Notes: a model not told the origin generated them from the letters alone. DNA of 64,000 bases from Atkinsonella hypoxylon (GCA_000729835.1 JFHB01000125.1:25596-89595); one strand, 5' to 3'. Counted from the stretch's first letter, positions 46,148 to 58,278 are shown. A program made the numbers and translations.

Positions 46148-47651
46148 ATGGATGGTAAGTCCCTTTGTCCGATCGAAAAGTGCCCATGTCGATCCTCAAC
46201 TGTAACCACGTAAGCCCTCCATGTCTAACATTTGTGGCATCAGACACAGAATGGTCCTCCGTGCCAACAAAACTGTTGCTCGCAGAACTGCAAAGACGAA
46301 AAGGAGACGGCAAGAGGCCAGAGTGCGGCGGACGGCAGCAAGGATGGTACGATATGGTGGCACACGTATTTGCGCTGCTGCTGATTCTGGCATTGAGCAC
46401 TCTAGGTAACGCACGACATACATCTCCAGCAGCCACATGCTTTCGGATATGTCACCAGAGTTTCAGGGCACTAATTTTCGAATATGTTAAACAGCATGTG
46501 GACTCCCGTTGATATCACGACGAGCAACGACGGGAAAACGACAAAAGAACATCATCTTCTTCTGCCAACATATTGGCACGGGCGTACTACTCGCAACTGC
46601 CTTTGTCCATTTACTACCCATGGCATTCGAATCCTTAACCGACCCGTGCTTGCCATACTTTTTCAGTGAGGGGTATAAGCCATTGCCCGGGCTTGTGGCT
46701 ATGGTGTCTGCCATCATTGTCGTGGGCGTGGAATCGTACCTGACGGGCCGGGGTGCCGGGCATTCACACTCGCATGCGCACGATTTATTCGACCTCGACG
46801 ACAGCGATGCAGATGGCGAGTTCCAGACTGTTCCTCTGCATGATCATCCGGGCATGCCGGCTCAACGAAATCGGAGTCGTCGACCTAATTATCTTTCGAT
46901 GGATGATGGGGAGGCCACGCAGGGTCTTAGGGTTAGTGTGTCGCCGTTGCCGGAGTCAGCGCCGACTGCAGGTGTGCAGAAGCGCAAATCTACCGATACC
47001 GAGATTGGGGATGGTGACTCGGATCTCGAACTCGATATGGATGAATTGGATCCGGCGCCGGTGAGCAACGATCGTAATGGAGTGTATGCGTCCCTGACGA
47101 AGCCGGGCGTTCGCACCGATGTGTCGGATCCCACAATACCACCGCAGTCACCAGAGGAAGTCCGACGCCAACTGCTACAGTGTCTGTTACTCGAAGCCGG
47201 TATTCTTTTCCACAGCGTATTTATCGGAATGGCCATATCTGTAGCTACCGGCCCAGCCTTCGTCGTCTTTCTCATCGCCATCAGCTTCCATCAGTCATTT
47301 GAGGGTCTCGCGCTGGGAAGCCGCATAGCTGCCATTCAGTTCCCCAAGAACTCTATCCGTCCATGGCTTATGGTTCTCGCGTACGGTCTTACCACGCCCA
47401 TTGGACAAGCGATTGGTCTCGTCGTGCATGGAATGTACGATCCGGCGTCGATGGGCGGTCTATTGGTGGTTGGCTTTATGAATGCCATCTCGTCTGGGCT
47501 CTTGTTGTATGCTGGCCTTGTCCAGCTGTTGGCCGAGGACTTCTTGACCGAAAAGAGCTATCGGGTGCTCAAGGGCAAGAAGCGGCTGCATGCGTATGTG
47601 TGCGTCGTAGGCGGCGCCTTGTTGATGGCCGTCGTGGGAGCATTTGCATAA
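46148..47651 (+). CDS. ZIP-family zinc/iron transporter
   Basis: Three exons (46148-46154, 46244-46405, 46495-47651) give 441 aa. Exon 1 is only seven bases (ATG GAT G), ending in a strong GTAAGT donor; both introns are 89 nt. The second exon holds the first membrane helix (YDMVAHVFALLLILALSTLACG). The large variable loop carries HSHSHAH (146-152) and acidic runs, a likely metal-sensing segment. The metal-site helices are intact: HSVFIGMAIS (from 296) and HQSFEGLALGSR (from 322). It should move Zn2+ or Fe2+ into the cytosol across the plasma or an internal membrane. The loop is long and acidic, as in many ascomycete ZIPs. The seven-base start exon is the least certain part. Confidence 0.9.
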
Positions 47652-48009
47652 GCGGCGAGATGCACAAGTGAGCTGCGCAATATGGTGTTGAAAACTATGT
47701 TTATGTTCACCGATTTCGTCAAATATGCACTCGGGGGTTATTGGCGTCGTCGACGTTGGTTCATGTCATTGCTGTTAGAGAGATAACATGGAAGGGCTGT
47801 AACATTGGACTGTATATTCTGTCTAAATAATACATCATCTGCCACAGACACTTCATATCTATGGGAAACCACATGTGCCGAAGTTGGCCTCACGGCTAGG
47901 CCAATCACAAGCTCGCCATTAGCTCACAGTGAGCTGACACGCCAAGACCTTTTGCTTGACAACGAACTTCTCCAACCCGACAGCTAATTGCGCTCGGTCC
48001 AGCCCTACG
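47652..48009. other. Intergenic region between ZIP and HHE genes
   Basis: 358 bases with the ZIP 3' end and the HHE gene promoter. The frame before 48010 is open without an ATG. No separate gene is visible. Confidence 0.4.
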
Positions 48010-49082
48010 ATGTGGTCCGCCGGCTTCACAGCAACGCTCATGTACCTCTTCCTGGGCGCCAACCTCTTCGGTCGAAGATCGCCGTATTTCCACCATCGAA
48101 GCACGCCGACCGCTCAATGGGCAGACCAACCCATGAGACTAGTTCCCACTCCCTGGTTCACCACACGAAAGGCATGACCACTGTGCCAATACCCCCGAGA
48201 ACACAAATCGAGACCTTTCTGACGCGGTACCCAGGATGATCTCTTCACCACCGCAGCAACGCACATGGCGCTGCTGCACAACTCTCTCATCCGCGGCTTC
48301 AACTCCATCTATCTGCAGGCGCCGGTGGTCCAAAAGGGCGACGTGGACGACTTTGTGGGCTACGCTTTGACATGGCACAAGTTCCTGGTGTCGCACCATG
48401 ACGACGACGAGCACAAGTTGTTCCCCGACATGGTTGGCATATTGAAGGATGAGGCGGTATGGGGAGACATGCAGGCCGAGCACGGTACGTCTTTGTTCTT
48501 CCGGTAAACATGGATGTCATGACTTGGGGATCCGAGCCCAAAAGTGGAATGAAGCGGGCTTAACATGCGCTGGAGAAAAAAAAGCTGACAGTGCTAGAAT
48601 CCTTCCTCCCCGGACTGGAAGCCTTCAGAACGCACCTCACAACGCACAATGCCACAACCGGCCTCTCACCACATTTCCTCCTCGCCATCATGGACTCCTT
48701 CCGCGACCCGCTCGGAAACCATCTGCATCACGAAGTAGAAGTCATGAGCGCCATGGCCTCGCACCCCAATGTCCCGGCGCGGGGTTCTCTACGAAGCGGC
48801 CTCGCCGCTGATATGCTCAAGGCATGGGGTAAAAACACGGTCACGAAAGCAGGATATAGCGACGTGCTCCCTTTCTTCCTGCTCAACACGGACAGGACCT
48901 TTGAAGACGGCGCGTGGAGGAGATGGCCTAAGATGCCGAAGCCTATTCGCTGGAGCATGGTGAACGTGGTGGGCATGTGGCATGGGCCGAGGTGGAGGTT
49001 TGCGAGCTGCGATGCGAGTGGGATGCCGCGAGAGTTATATGCTCTCGAGACTGGCGAGCAGGGTGACAAGTCTGAGTTGTGA
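48010..49082 (+). CDS. Membrane-anchored hemerythrin-like HHE domain protein
   Basis: Three exons (48010-48171, 48235-48484, 48598-49082) give 298 aa. The first intron is best read as GC-AG (AAAG/GCATGA to CCCAG, 63 nt), since no GT donor keeps phase there. An N-terminal hydrophobic segment (AGFTATLMYLFLGANLF) may anchor or target it. The HHE cation-binding domain follows: HNSLIRGFNSIYLQ (from 69), WHKFLVSHHDDDEHKLFP (from 102), FRTHL, and HLHHEVEVMSAMA. These His/Glu residues are the ligands of the di-iron site in hemerythrin-like folds. Fungal members are mostly uncharacterised; oxygen or iron binding is possible. The C-terminal part (FLLNTDRTFEDGAW) is shared by this fungal subfamily as I remember it. 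Confidence 0.82.
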
Positions 49083-49426
49083 GGGGTTCTTGTTAGGAGA
49101 AGTGGAGGGCCGCCTTTGGATCATGATGTATCAGTATGCTTGGTTGACCGCAGTAAAGATCAAACGCGAAGAGTGGAAGAAATAGGGATGTTCTAGTTTC
49201 ACCAAGTAGCTTTATCAGATATGGTCAAACATAATTGAGGTGCATGTTGTCTAAGTAGACCCTGGATCCGCTGAAGCGTCGTACATGAACGTATCGTGTA
49301 TAGTCTCAGCGGAAATGATATCCAACCATCCTTGACTTGGCGTCCTAAGAACAGTCTCCCTAGTTTCACATCACGCAGCCTCAAGCTTGCCAATCATATC
49401 GCTATTTAACACTCTTCCTATTCTCC
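49083..49426. other. Convergent 3' intergenic region
   Basis: 344 bases between the HHE gene and the minus-strand GNAT gene. No gene is visible; both 3' ends should lie here. Confidence 0.45.
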
Positions 49427-50218
49427 TTAGTCTGTCCGAAAACTACTGTCTCCCCGATCACAAGCAGCAATTGCATGATCCAATGCCTTTGCGGCCCGTT
49501 CCTCTCTCTTGACGAATGGCCTGTTAAACATCTCATGAAGAGGTCGTGCGCTATTGGCGTGCTCAGGATCAAACGTGACCCGAACGTCATCACCGCACTT
49601 GCTTCGAGTCGTCAGTACGGCAAGTCGTAGCATATCTCCACCAATGCCCCTGTTGCGGTACTTAAATTTGGTTGTCCAGGCGCGAATAATACCGCTCCCA
49701 CCCTTGACAGGAGATGACCTTGTATTCTTGGTTGAGCCTTGCGGCGGAACAATTCGTAATACCAACGTGGCAATGATTTTGTCGCCAAACCGAGCCACCA
49801 GGACATAGTCCTCGCTTCCGCCGTCGTTGGCAAGCCATCGTTTCCATTTTAGGCTCTCTGCGAGCCGAATGTAGTTGGCTGTCAGCATTCGAACTGCTGC
49901 TAGATACGCGAGAACCAGGCCGCATATCATGATGAGAGCTGTGCCAAAGTCGCGCTGTGCATTAAGACGATATATTGACGCGCAGCCTGCACCCAAGCCC
50001 GTGAGACAGGCGGGATGGACAATGATGGAGTATGATGCAATCTGCCTTTGTTGCGCAATGCTGTCTGTAACCAATTTCATGGCATCTTGCTTATCGATTT
50101 CTTTTGTGAGGACGCTGAACGTCAAGGAAGGCAGATGCCCGTCATCATCGACCCCTTTAGGTACAGATGGCGAGGTTTTGGCTGTTGTGGAAGTTCGAGC
50201 GGCCATGGTGACGAGCAT
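49427..50218 (-). CDS. GNAT-family N-acetyltransferase with membrane segments
   Basis: A single exon gives 263 aa from the ATG at 50218 (alternative 50206). After a Ser/Thr-rich start come two hydrophobic segments (about 63-80 and 90-110, the latter ALIMICGLVLAYLAAV). The GNAT core follows: EDYVLVARFGDKIIATLVLRI, then the acetyl-CoA loop RNRGIGGDMLRLAV, matching the Q/RxxGxG/A signature. A C-terminal segment (FNRPFVKREERAAKA) completes it. It should transfer an acetyl group from acetyl-CoA; the substrate is unknown. The twin membrane helices suggest an organelle or endomembrane location. Confidence 0.82.
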   Translation of the reverse strand: MLVTMAARTSTTAKTSPSVPKGVDDDGHLPSLTFSVLTKEIDKQDAMKLVTDSIAQQRQIASYSIIVHPACLTGLGAGCASIYRLNAQRDFGTALIMICGLVLAYLAAVRMLTANYIRLAESLKWKRWLANDGGSEDYVLVARFGDKIIATLVLRIVPPQGSTKNTRSSPVKGGSGIIRAWTTKFKYRNRGIGGDMLRLAVLTTRSKCGDDVRVTFDPEHANSARPLHEMFNRPFVKREERAAKALDHAIAACDRGDSSFRTD

Positions 50219-52071
50219 CTTCAATTGCGCCAAAAGCAAAATGATTAGTCAACAATTAACATAAGCAAAACAACACGCGAAGCCAAACCGGCGACCTACC
50301 AACAAGGTTATACCGATCGACCAAGCACCCGAGCACAAGACAGACCAGAAAGAACAAAAAAAAACCTGCCAAGCAGGACGGTGGTGTGTGCAACGTCTTC
50401 GGCTATATCGGCTCACAAAGGTAGACCGCGAACCATCGTGGAAAGTATATCGCGCGGGAGGTTGCCGCCAGACTACCGTGAGATTGACAGATTGAGCGCA
50501 CGTGGGTGGGAAAGTAGGCCCGAACTTGGGCTGTCAGAAAGTTCCTATTGATAGCGAGGCGTACTAGGATTATAACGGGCTAAATAAATAAACTCAATAT
50601 TTAAACGGTTAGATATGGGGCTGGCGGTGGATATGCATAAGAAGGAAAGAGCGACCGACGGGTCAGCCCAGCGGAGGCAGGGACTAATGACCTAGCATCA
50701 TGTGCGAAGGACGCCTGGCTTGAGACAGTCGGACTTAATTCTCCTGGTTCCCCGTCGCTCAATCAAGCGACTTGTCGCAATGCGACCTGTTTATGGTACT
50801 CACCACCTGGGTAGAGTCGTTTCCCAAATCAACTTTTTTGCGATGAAATTTGAAGATGCCTCTTCGGCCGTTCAACTGGACTGGACTTACAGCTTTGCAG
50901 CTTCACAACTTCGCAAAATACAATAGCATCTGTATTATTTTACAATCATACTTTGCGGGGATGACTGGAACCAATCCCAGGTCTTGATATAGCAATAATC
51001 ATTGCGGGCAATTTGACTGTAACTGTTGGTGATAGACTTAGATAGCTAAGAGAGACCTCGACTTAGTCACTTCTGTATGATTGGTCAAAGTACTATGGCG
51101 TCTTAGAATAAATTCTCCATGGTGACTTTCGATTGGTTGAAGCTGCCCCTGTAAAGTATCTAGGTAGATTTGCAAAATCATGGTGGCTGGAACTGTACTA
51201 ACAAGGGGAGCAAAAGTGTTAGTGCCTATTGAGAAAACAAAAAGAGCTCTGTACTCTGTAAAAAGTGAAAAGAAGTCAATTTTCTAGTGCTGAGGTGGCT
51301 CCATTTACGTGCGCTTATTATATGTACAGACGCATGCAGTTCGATGCCAAGCGTCAAGCCAGCAACGGCTTCCCTTCGCTTCAGCTTCCATCTCTACGCA
51401 AGCCAACCCATCATCCTATCTGCCAGGTTCTTGCGAATCACTGATGCTATTCACCCGACATTTTCTCCGCCAGGCTTGGAGAGCATTGGCCAGCATCGCC
51501 CAAATACCCTGACGATGCTCGACAACGTGTCCGGATCCCGCAACCTGATTGGCCCACCTCAACAACATCCCATGCAACTCTTCCATACCGAGTCCGATCT
51601 CGACGACCTCAGTTAGTGCAAACGCCACGCCGCACTCCATTCCAGCCAGGCTTCCCCAGTGGTTCCAAGCTGAATATTGAAAACCAGTGGAGTGAGCCAA
51701 TGGGCGTGCACCGAGAAGGGCGTGTCGCCTCGAAACCAAGCAGGACAATGCGACATTTCATCAAAAAGCGTTTTTCTTTTCCTCCACCGAGCTGACCCTT
51801 GTCAGAACGGGGCGAGGTGGGATGTTTCTTAGCATGTAACTCCGAACTGGATGGCCGAGAGAACAATTGAGTCGATCATCTCCTGACAGGTCTTGTAACA
51901 CGCGGGTAATATAAGTCGTTGCCTCTAGACCTCCAAGCCGCTTATATTTCTCTTCCCCCCCTTCGTCCCTAGTCTACTTATATCGTCTCCACGTCGGTTT
52001 CTGTCGACAGGGTCAATAATTCCCGTTCTTGCATCAGTGATAGGGTAAATTTACTGCAAGTGAGAGCATCA
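50219..52071. other. Divergent intergenic region, no supported gene
   Basis: 1.85 kb between the GNAT gene and the phosphate transporter gene. Overlapping open frames on both strands at 51287-51866 show no domain or consistent splice structure. The last 150 bases (51940-52000) are C/T-rich with TTATATTT and TTATATCG, as in fungal promoters. Confidence 0.4.
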
Positions 52072-53997
52072 ATGGCTGGGAACAACATTGTCCAGCCAGC
52101 CGGCGTGGTCTCCAAAACCTCCGGAGGCAATAGCGCTTACCACAACTTCCACAACGACTTCTTACATGTCGCTGATCTGAACGAGCGTCGTCGTCTGGCT
52201 CTTGCTGAAGTCGACAAGGCTCCTTTCGGCTGGTACCATGTCCGAGCCTGTGTTGTCGCCGGTGTTGGTTTCTTCACCGACTCCTACGACATCTTCACTG
52301 CCTCCCTCCTGACACTCATGCTGGGAATTGTCTACTACCCCGGCGTGGGCCATATGCCTACCAACTCTGATACCGCCATCAAGCTGGCTACCTCCGCTGG
52401 AACCGTTGTTGGTCAGCTTGGTTTCGGCTTTCTTGCAGACCTTGTCGGTCGTAAGAAGATGTACGGTCTCGAGCTGATTGTCATTATTTTTGCGACCATC
52501 GGCCAGGCCCTGACAAGCGGCTCTCCTTCTTGCGACGTCATCGGTCTTATCATCTTCTGGCGTGTGATCATGGGTGTCGGTATTGGTGGTGACTATCCCC
52601 TTTCTTCCATTATTACATCTGAGTACGGTTTGCCGGCATTACGCCCAGCGTCATGAAAGCCTGAATCACTGACACGGTTTCTGCCGCAGGTTTGCTACCA
52701 CTCGATGGAGGGGCGCCATGATGGCTGCTGTCTTTGCCATGCAAGGTCTCGGTCAGCTATGTGCTGCTTTTGTCATGCTTTTCGTCACTCTAGGCTTCAA
52801 AGGCTCCCTGTCCGAGGCCAAAGAGGCGTCATCGTGCAGCGGCGACTGCCGGGTGGCCGTTGACAAGATGTGGCGTACCTTGATTGGTTTCGGTGCTGTG
52901 CCTGCTTGTATTGCCCTGTACTGTAGGTAAACCTGCATCCGTGAAGCCAGGATTCGGCTATTTATTGATGAATCTCCATAGTCCGTTTGACTATCCCAGA
53001 AACCCCTCGATACACCTTCGATGTCGCCCGTGATGTCGAGAAGGCTCACGACGACGTCAAGGCTTACATGAGTGGCAAGCACGAGGGCGATCCAGACACC
53101 GTAGCTCGCGCTGCCGCCGCTCTGTCCGCCAAGGAGAATCTTCAAGTCCCCCAAGCCAGCTGGGGAGACTTCTGCAGACATTATTCAAAACCCAAGAATT
53201 TTGGTCTTCTACTTGGAACCGCCGGATCGTGGTTTATGCTCGATGTGGCCTTCTATGGTCTTTCATTGAACAACGCCGTCATTCTCGACGCCATTGGCTA
53301 CACCACCAACGCCAAGTCCATTACCAGTGTCTACCAGCTTTTGTACAACACCGCCGTCGGCAACCTGATTATCGTCTTGGCGGGTGCCGTCCCAGGTTAC
53401 TGGGTCTCCGTTGCTACAATCGATACTCTCGGCCGCAAGACCATTCAATTAGGAGGCTTCATTATCCTCACGATTCTCTTTGTTGTTATGGGATTTGCAT
53501 ACAATCACATTGACAAGAACGGCTTGCTGGCCATTTACGTCCTCGCTCAGTTCTTCTTCAATTTCGGCAAGTCTTATCGCCCACCACTTTTAACGTATGG
53601 AAACTCCATCGCTAACAAGTCCTTCTCCACAGGTCCCAACACCACTACTTTCGTCGTCCCCGGTGAAGTCTTCCCAACTCGATATCGCTCAACTTCCCAC
53701 GGCATCTCCGCCGCCTCAGGCAAGATCGGTTCCATCATCGGTCAGGGTGCCATTTCCACTCTTCGCACCCGAGGTGCCACCAAGGACAACGCTAACCCCT
53801 GGATGGACCACGTCTTGGAGATCTACGCTCTCTTTATGTTACTCGGCTGCTTTACTACGCTCCTTATTCCCGAGACCAAGCGCAAGACTCTTGAAGAGCT
53901 TTGCGGAGAGGACGACTACGCTCTTACTCACGACACCCGTGTCTTAAGCGGCGCCGGGGAATCTCACCATGAAGAGGAGCCCCTCAAGTCTGCTTAG
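52072..53997 (+). CDS. Phosphate:H+ symporter, PHO84-type MFS transporter
   Basis: Four exons (52072-52622, 52690-52922, 52982-53566, 53633-53997) give 577 aa. The last intron is a 66-nt GC-AG intron (GCAAGT donor, GCTAAC branch, CCACAG acceptor) that is a multiple of three and stop-free. Removing it restores FNFGPNTTTFVVPGE, the expected PHO84 sequence. Family motifs present are FFTDSYDIF in helix 1, GQLGFGFLADLVGRKKMYG, MGVGIGGDYPLSS, YFRLTIPETPRY at the middle loop, and EVFPTRYRSTSHG. It should import inorganic phosphate with protons at the plasma membrane. The exon 2 donor GTAGGT at 52923 was chosen because it gives YFRLTIPE. Confidence 0.92.
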
Positions 53998-54423
53998 ATC
54001 CTTTTATTACAATTCCATCTCGAAAATAGCTTCGCTGCCTTGTACCTGTATTTCCTTTACCTAGTATCAGAGAGATGGAGCTCGAGGAAGCTGTTGTAGA
54101 AGCTCGGCCATAAAGTAGTGGCACCTATAGCACGGTAGGGACTTCTATCTCAACGCCAGCCAACACAAAAAGCACAACTACCTCGTTAGTTGGCATAGTG
54201 TTGAGCTATGTTTTTTGTCGTTGAGACTTTACAAAAACCATGCGATAAGAGAGGTAAGAGTGGCGCGAAGGTGTCAATAGAATGCTGAATCGGGGTACAT
54301 CTAAGCTAGAGAAAGATACAATCCGATTTAGAAGATAATAAAGTGCCGTTATGAGCAACCTCCAGTTCCATTATTCTTAGAATAAGCCTGATAATGTCAT
54401 CAAATATCAACCCCTCAGCTCAC
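53998..54423. other. Convergent 3' intergenic region
   Basis: 426 bases between the phosphate transporter and the antiporter stops. No gene is visible. Confidence 0.45.
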
Positions 54424-57308
54424 TTAGCTTAAAGCCTTAGCTTGCACAACCAGCAGATCAGCCCGAATGCCTCCAGCAACAAAGTTCCCAGCGAGACTAC
54501 CCAGACATGCACGTAAGTCCTCTCTTGAGTTGTGAGTTGACTTGCCTTCATCCAGCGTCACACCTTCTCGTCTACCAATAACCACAAGTTGGCCCCCCCC
54601 CCTGTCCGGATTATTCGATTTCGTCTCTGATGTGGCATATTGCAAAAGTTCGTCAACGGTTGAAGCACCTGTCGTCGTTTTGAAATTGATTCGTGATGCC
54701 ATGTCTTCTGATAATTGCAATGAAGTACTTTGAAACAAATCATTTCCGGTCGACGAAGCCTCAGTTGTCGATAATCGTGCACGAAGAATGGTCGCGGTGG
54801 CCTTGGATTTCTCGCAGAGTTGCAGGACAAGGCGCAGAGCAAGCCTATCATCTTTGTCACCGAAGTAAACCAGGAAGATGTGATAGGGCTTGTTGGACAG
54901 CGGTGCGACCGGAACGTGTTCTCTGAGAGCGCCAAATGAATAGGCGCGCAGAAGTTTTGCTCGTTCGTCGCCCTTCCCCTTGCCGTCGGAAGAGGAATCG
55001 CTGCGGGAGAACAAGATGGCGACATTGTTCTCAATCGAGTTAAAGACGGATCTGACGAATGTGCCGTAAGATGACCCGATCTTATCGTCAACAGAGGTGG
55101 ACGACAGAATTTGGGCATCACCTATAGCTCCAGTTTCGGTCCAGGGAACAAGCACTAAATCAGACGACATCTTGCTTGACTTCATGGCCAAAGCTTCAGC
55201 GTATCGAGTCTCAGGCATGATGGCGACCTCGCCAGATGCTGCGAGATTATGAAGTTGACCAACCGTTCGGAAGGTGTTAACAACGGGGTCGTGACGTGTG
55301 AAGTCATCGACTTGCGCAACTGTCATAACAGAGGAGTCACGGTCTGTCAGTTGCAATAGACGGATACCGTGAGCCCAAACGGGTTTAGGCCTAGATATGA
55401 TGACAACCGAAGCTTCAACAATTTTGTCGGAAGCATCTTCGGAGACTGTGGTGGCAGACTGTGATGGTGACGAATCACCGAACATGGATAATAGTTGAAG
55501 AAGAGAGGGCATATTGTCTAATCTGAGATAGACAAGGAGGCGATTGACCCTCTCCAAGGCCTGAGGGCCCTCTTTCGAATCATTGGATTGGGATGTAGGG
55601 GAAACTGGAGCACCGGTTTCCCAATCAATTTCTCCCCGTCTCCACGCTGCAATCTTCTTTTGGTACCATGAAGGGTATAGATAAGATACAATCGGTGTCG
55701 TCGTAAATGTCGTCAACAGAGCCATGACGACGAAGATAGTGAATGTTCTAGTACTTAGAATTTTGGCTTGCAAACCTATGTTCTATGGCATGTGGTCAGT
55801 TTTCTGGTGTCATATGGAGGGCATACTGTGAAACCTGTCATACCAAAACAATAAGCTCGACGAGACCTTTGCAACTCATGAGGACGCCAATTGTGAAGGA
55901 CTCCCGCCAGACCAATCCGCTGAAGCGCGCAGCCAAAGAGGCACCAATAATCTTGGAGAAGAATGCCGAAAACGTCACGGCAAATACATAACCCCAGACA
56001 GTGCCAGAGTCGAGGAGTCCCAAGTTCGTCTTCAACCCAGAAAGGGTGAAGTAGAGTGGCAAAAACAGGGCACCAATCAGGTCTTCCAATTTCTCTGTTA
56101 CGTTGATGTTGAATCGTTCCTCACGAGGCACGATCAAGCCAGCCATAAAGCCACCAAAGATGGGGTGAATTCCAATGATGCCGGTGAAGAAGGACGCAGC
56201 AAGCGCAACAAGCAGAATGAGTGAGATGATACTTTGAGAGGGCCCATTTTCAATGCTTCCAGTGCGACGCAAGAGCCAATAGAGGGCAGGCTTGACTCCC
56301 ACCAGCAACACCGCAATGAATCCAACCGAGGCAAGCAAAATCCAAACGGCATTCAGGCCCGTACCGGCATTGACGAGTGCAACACAAAGGGCAAGGAGAA
56401 TCCAGCCTGCAGATGTGTAAGCATATGGTAAATTTTGCTTATATATACAGCAAGTGAACTGGAGGGAAACATACCAACGACATCATTTGCGACACCTGCT
56501 GAGAGCGTGATGACACCGACGTTGGTGTCGAGAAGCTTGAGCTCTGTTAAGATACGACACAAGACTGGGAAAGCCTGTTGACAAAGCAGCCAGATTAGTA
56601 AAAAACTCTCGGTTGGATCACGATAATATTAGAACTTACTGTGATAGCAACGGCAATGCCGATGAACAGCATGTAGATGCCGAAGTCAATAGGCTTCAAA
56701 CCTGGTTCGTTGTGAAACGCATGATACACACCATAGGCTAAAGCACAGCCTATGCCGAAGGGAAGAGCCAATCCTGCGACGGCAACCGAAGTTGCAACGC
56801 GCCAATTACTGACTAAGAAGCGCACATCCGTCTCTAGACCGATGAGGAACAGATACAGAATCAGGCCAAGGTTTGCCACATTGTTCAAATTTGGGAGAGA
56901 GACGTCGGGAAATATGGCATCTTTGAATCCAGGAATTCGTCCCATAACCGAGGGGCCGAGAATAATACCGCCGACGACTTCGGCGATGACGCGGGGTTGG
57001 CGGATCTTGGCCAGCGGCCAATGTAGGACGTGACAGACTATGATGATTATGCTAGCCTTTCCATAGCAAGGAGGAGCATCAGGTCAGCATTGAAGATAAT
57101 GATAAGATATACTACGCGTCGGCATCGTATGAGCATTGCGAATACATACCTGTATGATGAATAAAATGATGGGATTGTTGGGATCATATTTAGACGGGTT
57201 TAAGCCGTCAATCACGCCACCCTGCTCTTGGGTACGAAGTGTTGGGGAAGGTGCATCCGAGGATGCTGCCTCCGTGGTAGCTGAGACCACCGATGAGACG
57301 CTCGACAT
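54424..57308 (-). CDS. KHA1: K+/H+ antiporter, KHA1-like (CPA2 family)
   Basis: Five exons (57308-57150, 57056-56640, 56574-56475, 56406-55844, 55782-54424) give 865 aa, close to yeast Kha1. The Na+/H+ exchanger domain (about 45-435) starts with NPIILFIIQ and HWPLAKIRQPRVIAEVVGGIILGPS, and includes the helix with ANDVVGW (Asn-Asp ion site) and FFTGIIGIHPIFGGFMAGLIVPRE. The C-terminal half (about 450-865) is a soluble regulatory region with segments resembling universal stress protein folds (VASVVIISRPKP; HIFLVYFGDKDDRLALRLVLQL). The product should exchange K+ for H+ in an endomembrane compartment, supporting pH and potassium balance. A TTGC tetranucleotide tract lies in the leader near 57355-57375. 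Confidence 0.92.
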
Positions 57309-58250
57309 AGCTATCGGCGCTGCAACGCTGTACGGACGTAGGGATGCACTAGCTAGCTTGCTTGCTTGCTTGCAGACGCTGGCAGACTCTCTTTCGTTGC
57401 CAGCAAAAGCCGCTCTTCGTCTGAGTACACAGTATGGAAGCGACGAGATGGGATGGGATGAAGCTGAGGTGTAAGTTTGAATTGATAGACCTGACTGAGG
57501 CCAGGGGAGTTGGATCTTTTCTTTCCAGAGCCGTAAAGGACTCCAAAAATGCTCAGCGCCATGTTTAAGACGCAACAACATTTCTTTGGCAGTCGTACTA
57601 CTGTAGGGCCTCGAGAGCCAATGAGGAGCGGGCTGCAGGAAAAAATACTTGATTCTATGGCAATGTCAACTGTAATTAAATGTCCTAGCGACATAGCGAT
57701 GTACAAAATAGTACCTTATCCGTTTTAGCGTCCCTTCCACACAACGCGTTCCGCTCGAATGCTTCTGGGGAGATGTAGTCGTACCTAGCATGTATCGACT
57801 AAGGGGTGGGTCCATGACGCGCCTGCCTTACCTTAGATAAGGTTGGAGCGAGATCCCCTTTTAGTGGGACGTGGGACGAGTAGGCTTTACCGTAAGACTG
57901 CCAAGGGGGTCTTAGGGCACGCGGCCTAACGCCTCAATATTAACATCAGGCACCCACTTCTGGATACCACCCACTTTGGGAATATGAATTCAGAAGTAGC
58001 TATTTTCAAGGGGCACGTAGCGTCAGGCACCTACATACGGAATCCACCTACATTCGGAACGTGAATTTTCCCTTCTTCAACACTAGAGCAGCTATCATTA
58101 AACCACGTTTTTTCGTGCAATCTCTCTACTATTATTATTATCTTTTATTATTGGCTTTGCGATACCTAACTATTAAAATTAATAGAGATTACAGAACTAA
58201 TTATCTAAGAGATATTCCTCTGGATTAAAATCAATTAAATCAAATCGGAT
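57309..58250. other. Right border of the gene island with a 77-bp-spaced direct repeat
   Basis: The antiporter leader and promoter occupy the first few hundred bases, including a CTTG/TTGC tetranucleotide tract at about 57352-57374. At 57947-57991 and 58024-58068 a 45-base unit (CAGGCACCCACTTCTGGATA and its variant CAGGCACCTACATACGGAAT) occurs twice. From about 58080 the composition turns A+T-rich. No gene is supported. Confidence 0.5.
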
Positions 58251-58278
58251 GGGCCGGTAGGGTTAGGGTCGGGCGGGG
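58251..58278 (+). other. Potential G-quadruplex at the AT-rich border
   Basis: Five runs of three or more G within 28 bases (GGGCCGGTAGGGTTAGGG then TCGGGCGGGG) fit the G3+N1-7 pattern. One TTAGGG unit is present, but there is no telomere array. It sits in the transition between normal and AT-rich DNA. Confidence 0.6.

Noticed and set aside
41089..50218. Secondary metabolite cluster (monooxygenase, transporter, acetyltransferase, regulator nearby)
   Set aside because: No synthase or terpene cyclase is present, and the intervening genes are conserved housekeeping functions such as STI1.
51287..51866. Overlapping frames on both strands (85-110 codons)
   Set aside because: No consistent splice structure, domain or start context on either strand.
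58251..58278. Telomere-like sequence because of TTAGGG
   Set aside because: Only one TTAGGG unit is present; the rest is irregular G-runs, so it is not a telomeric array.
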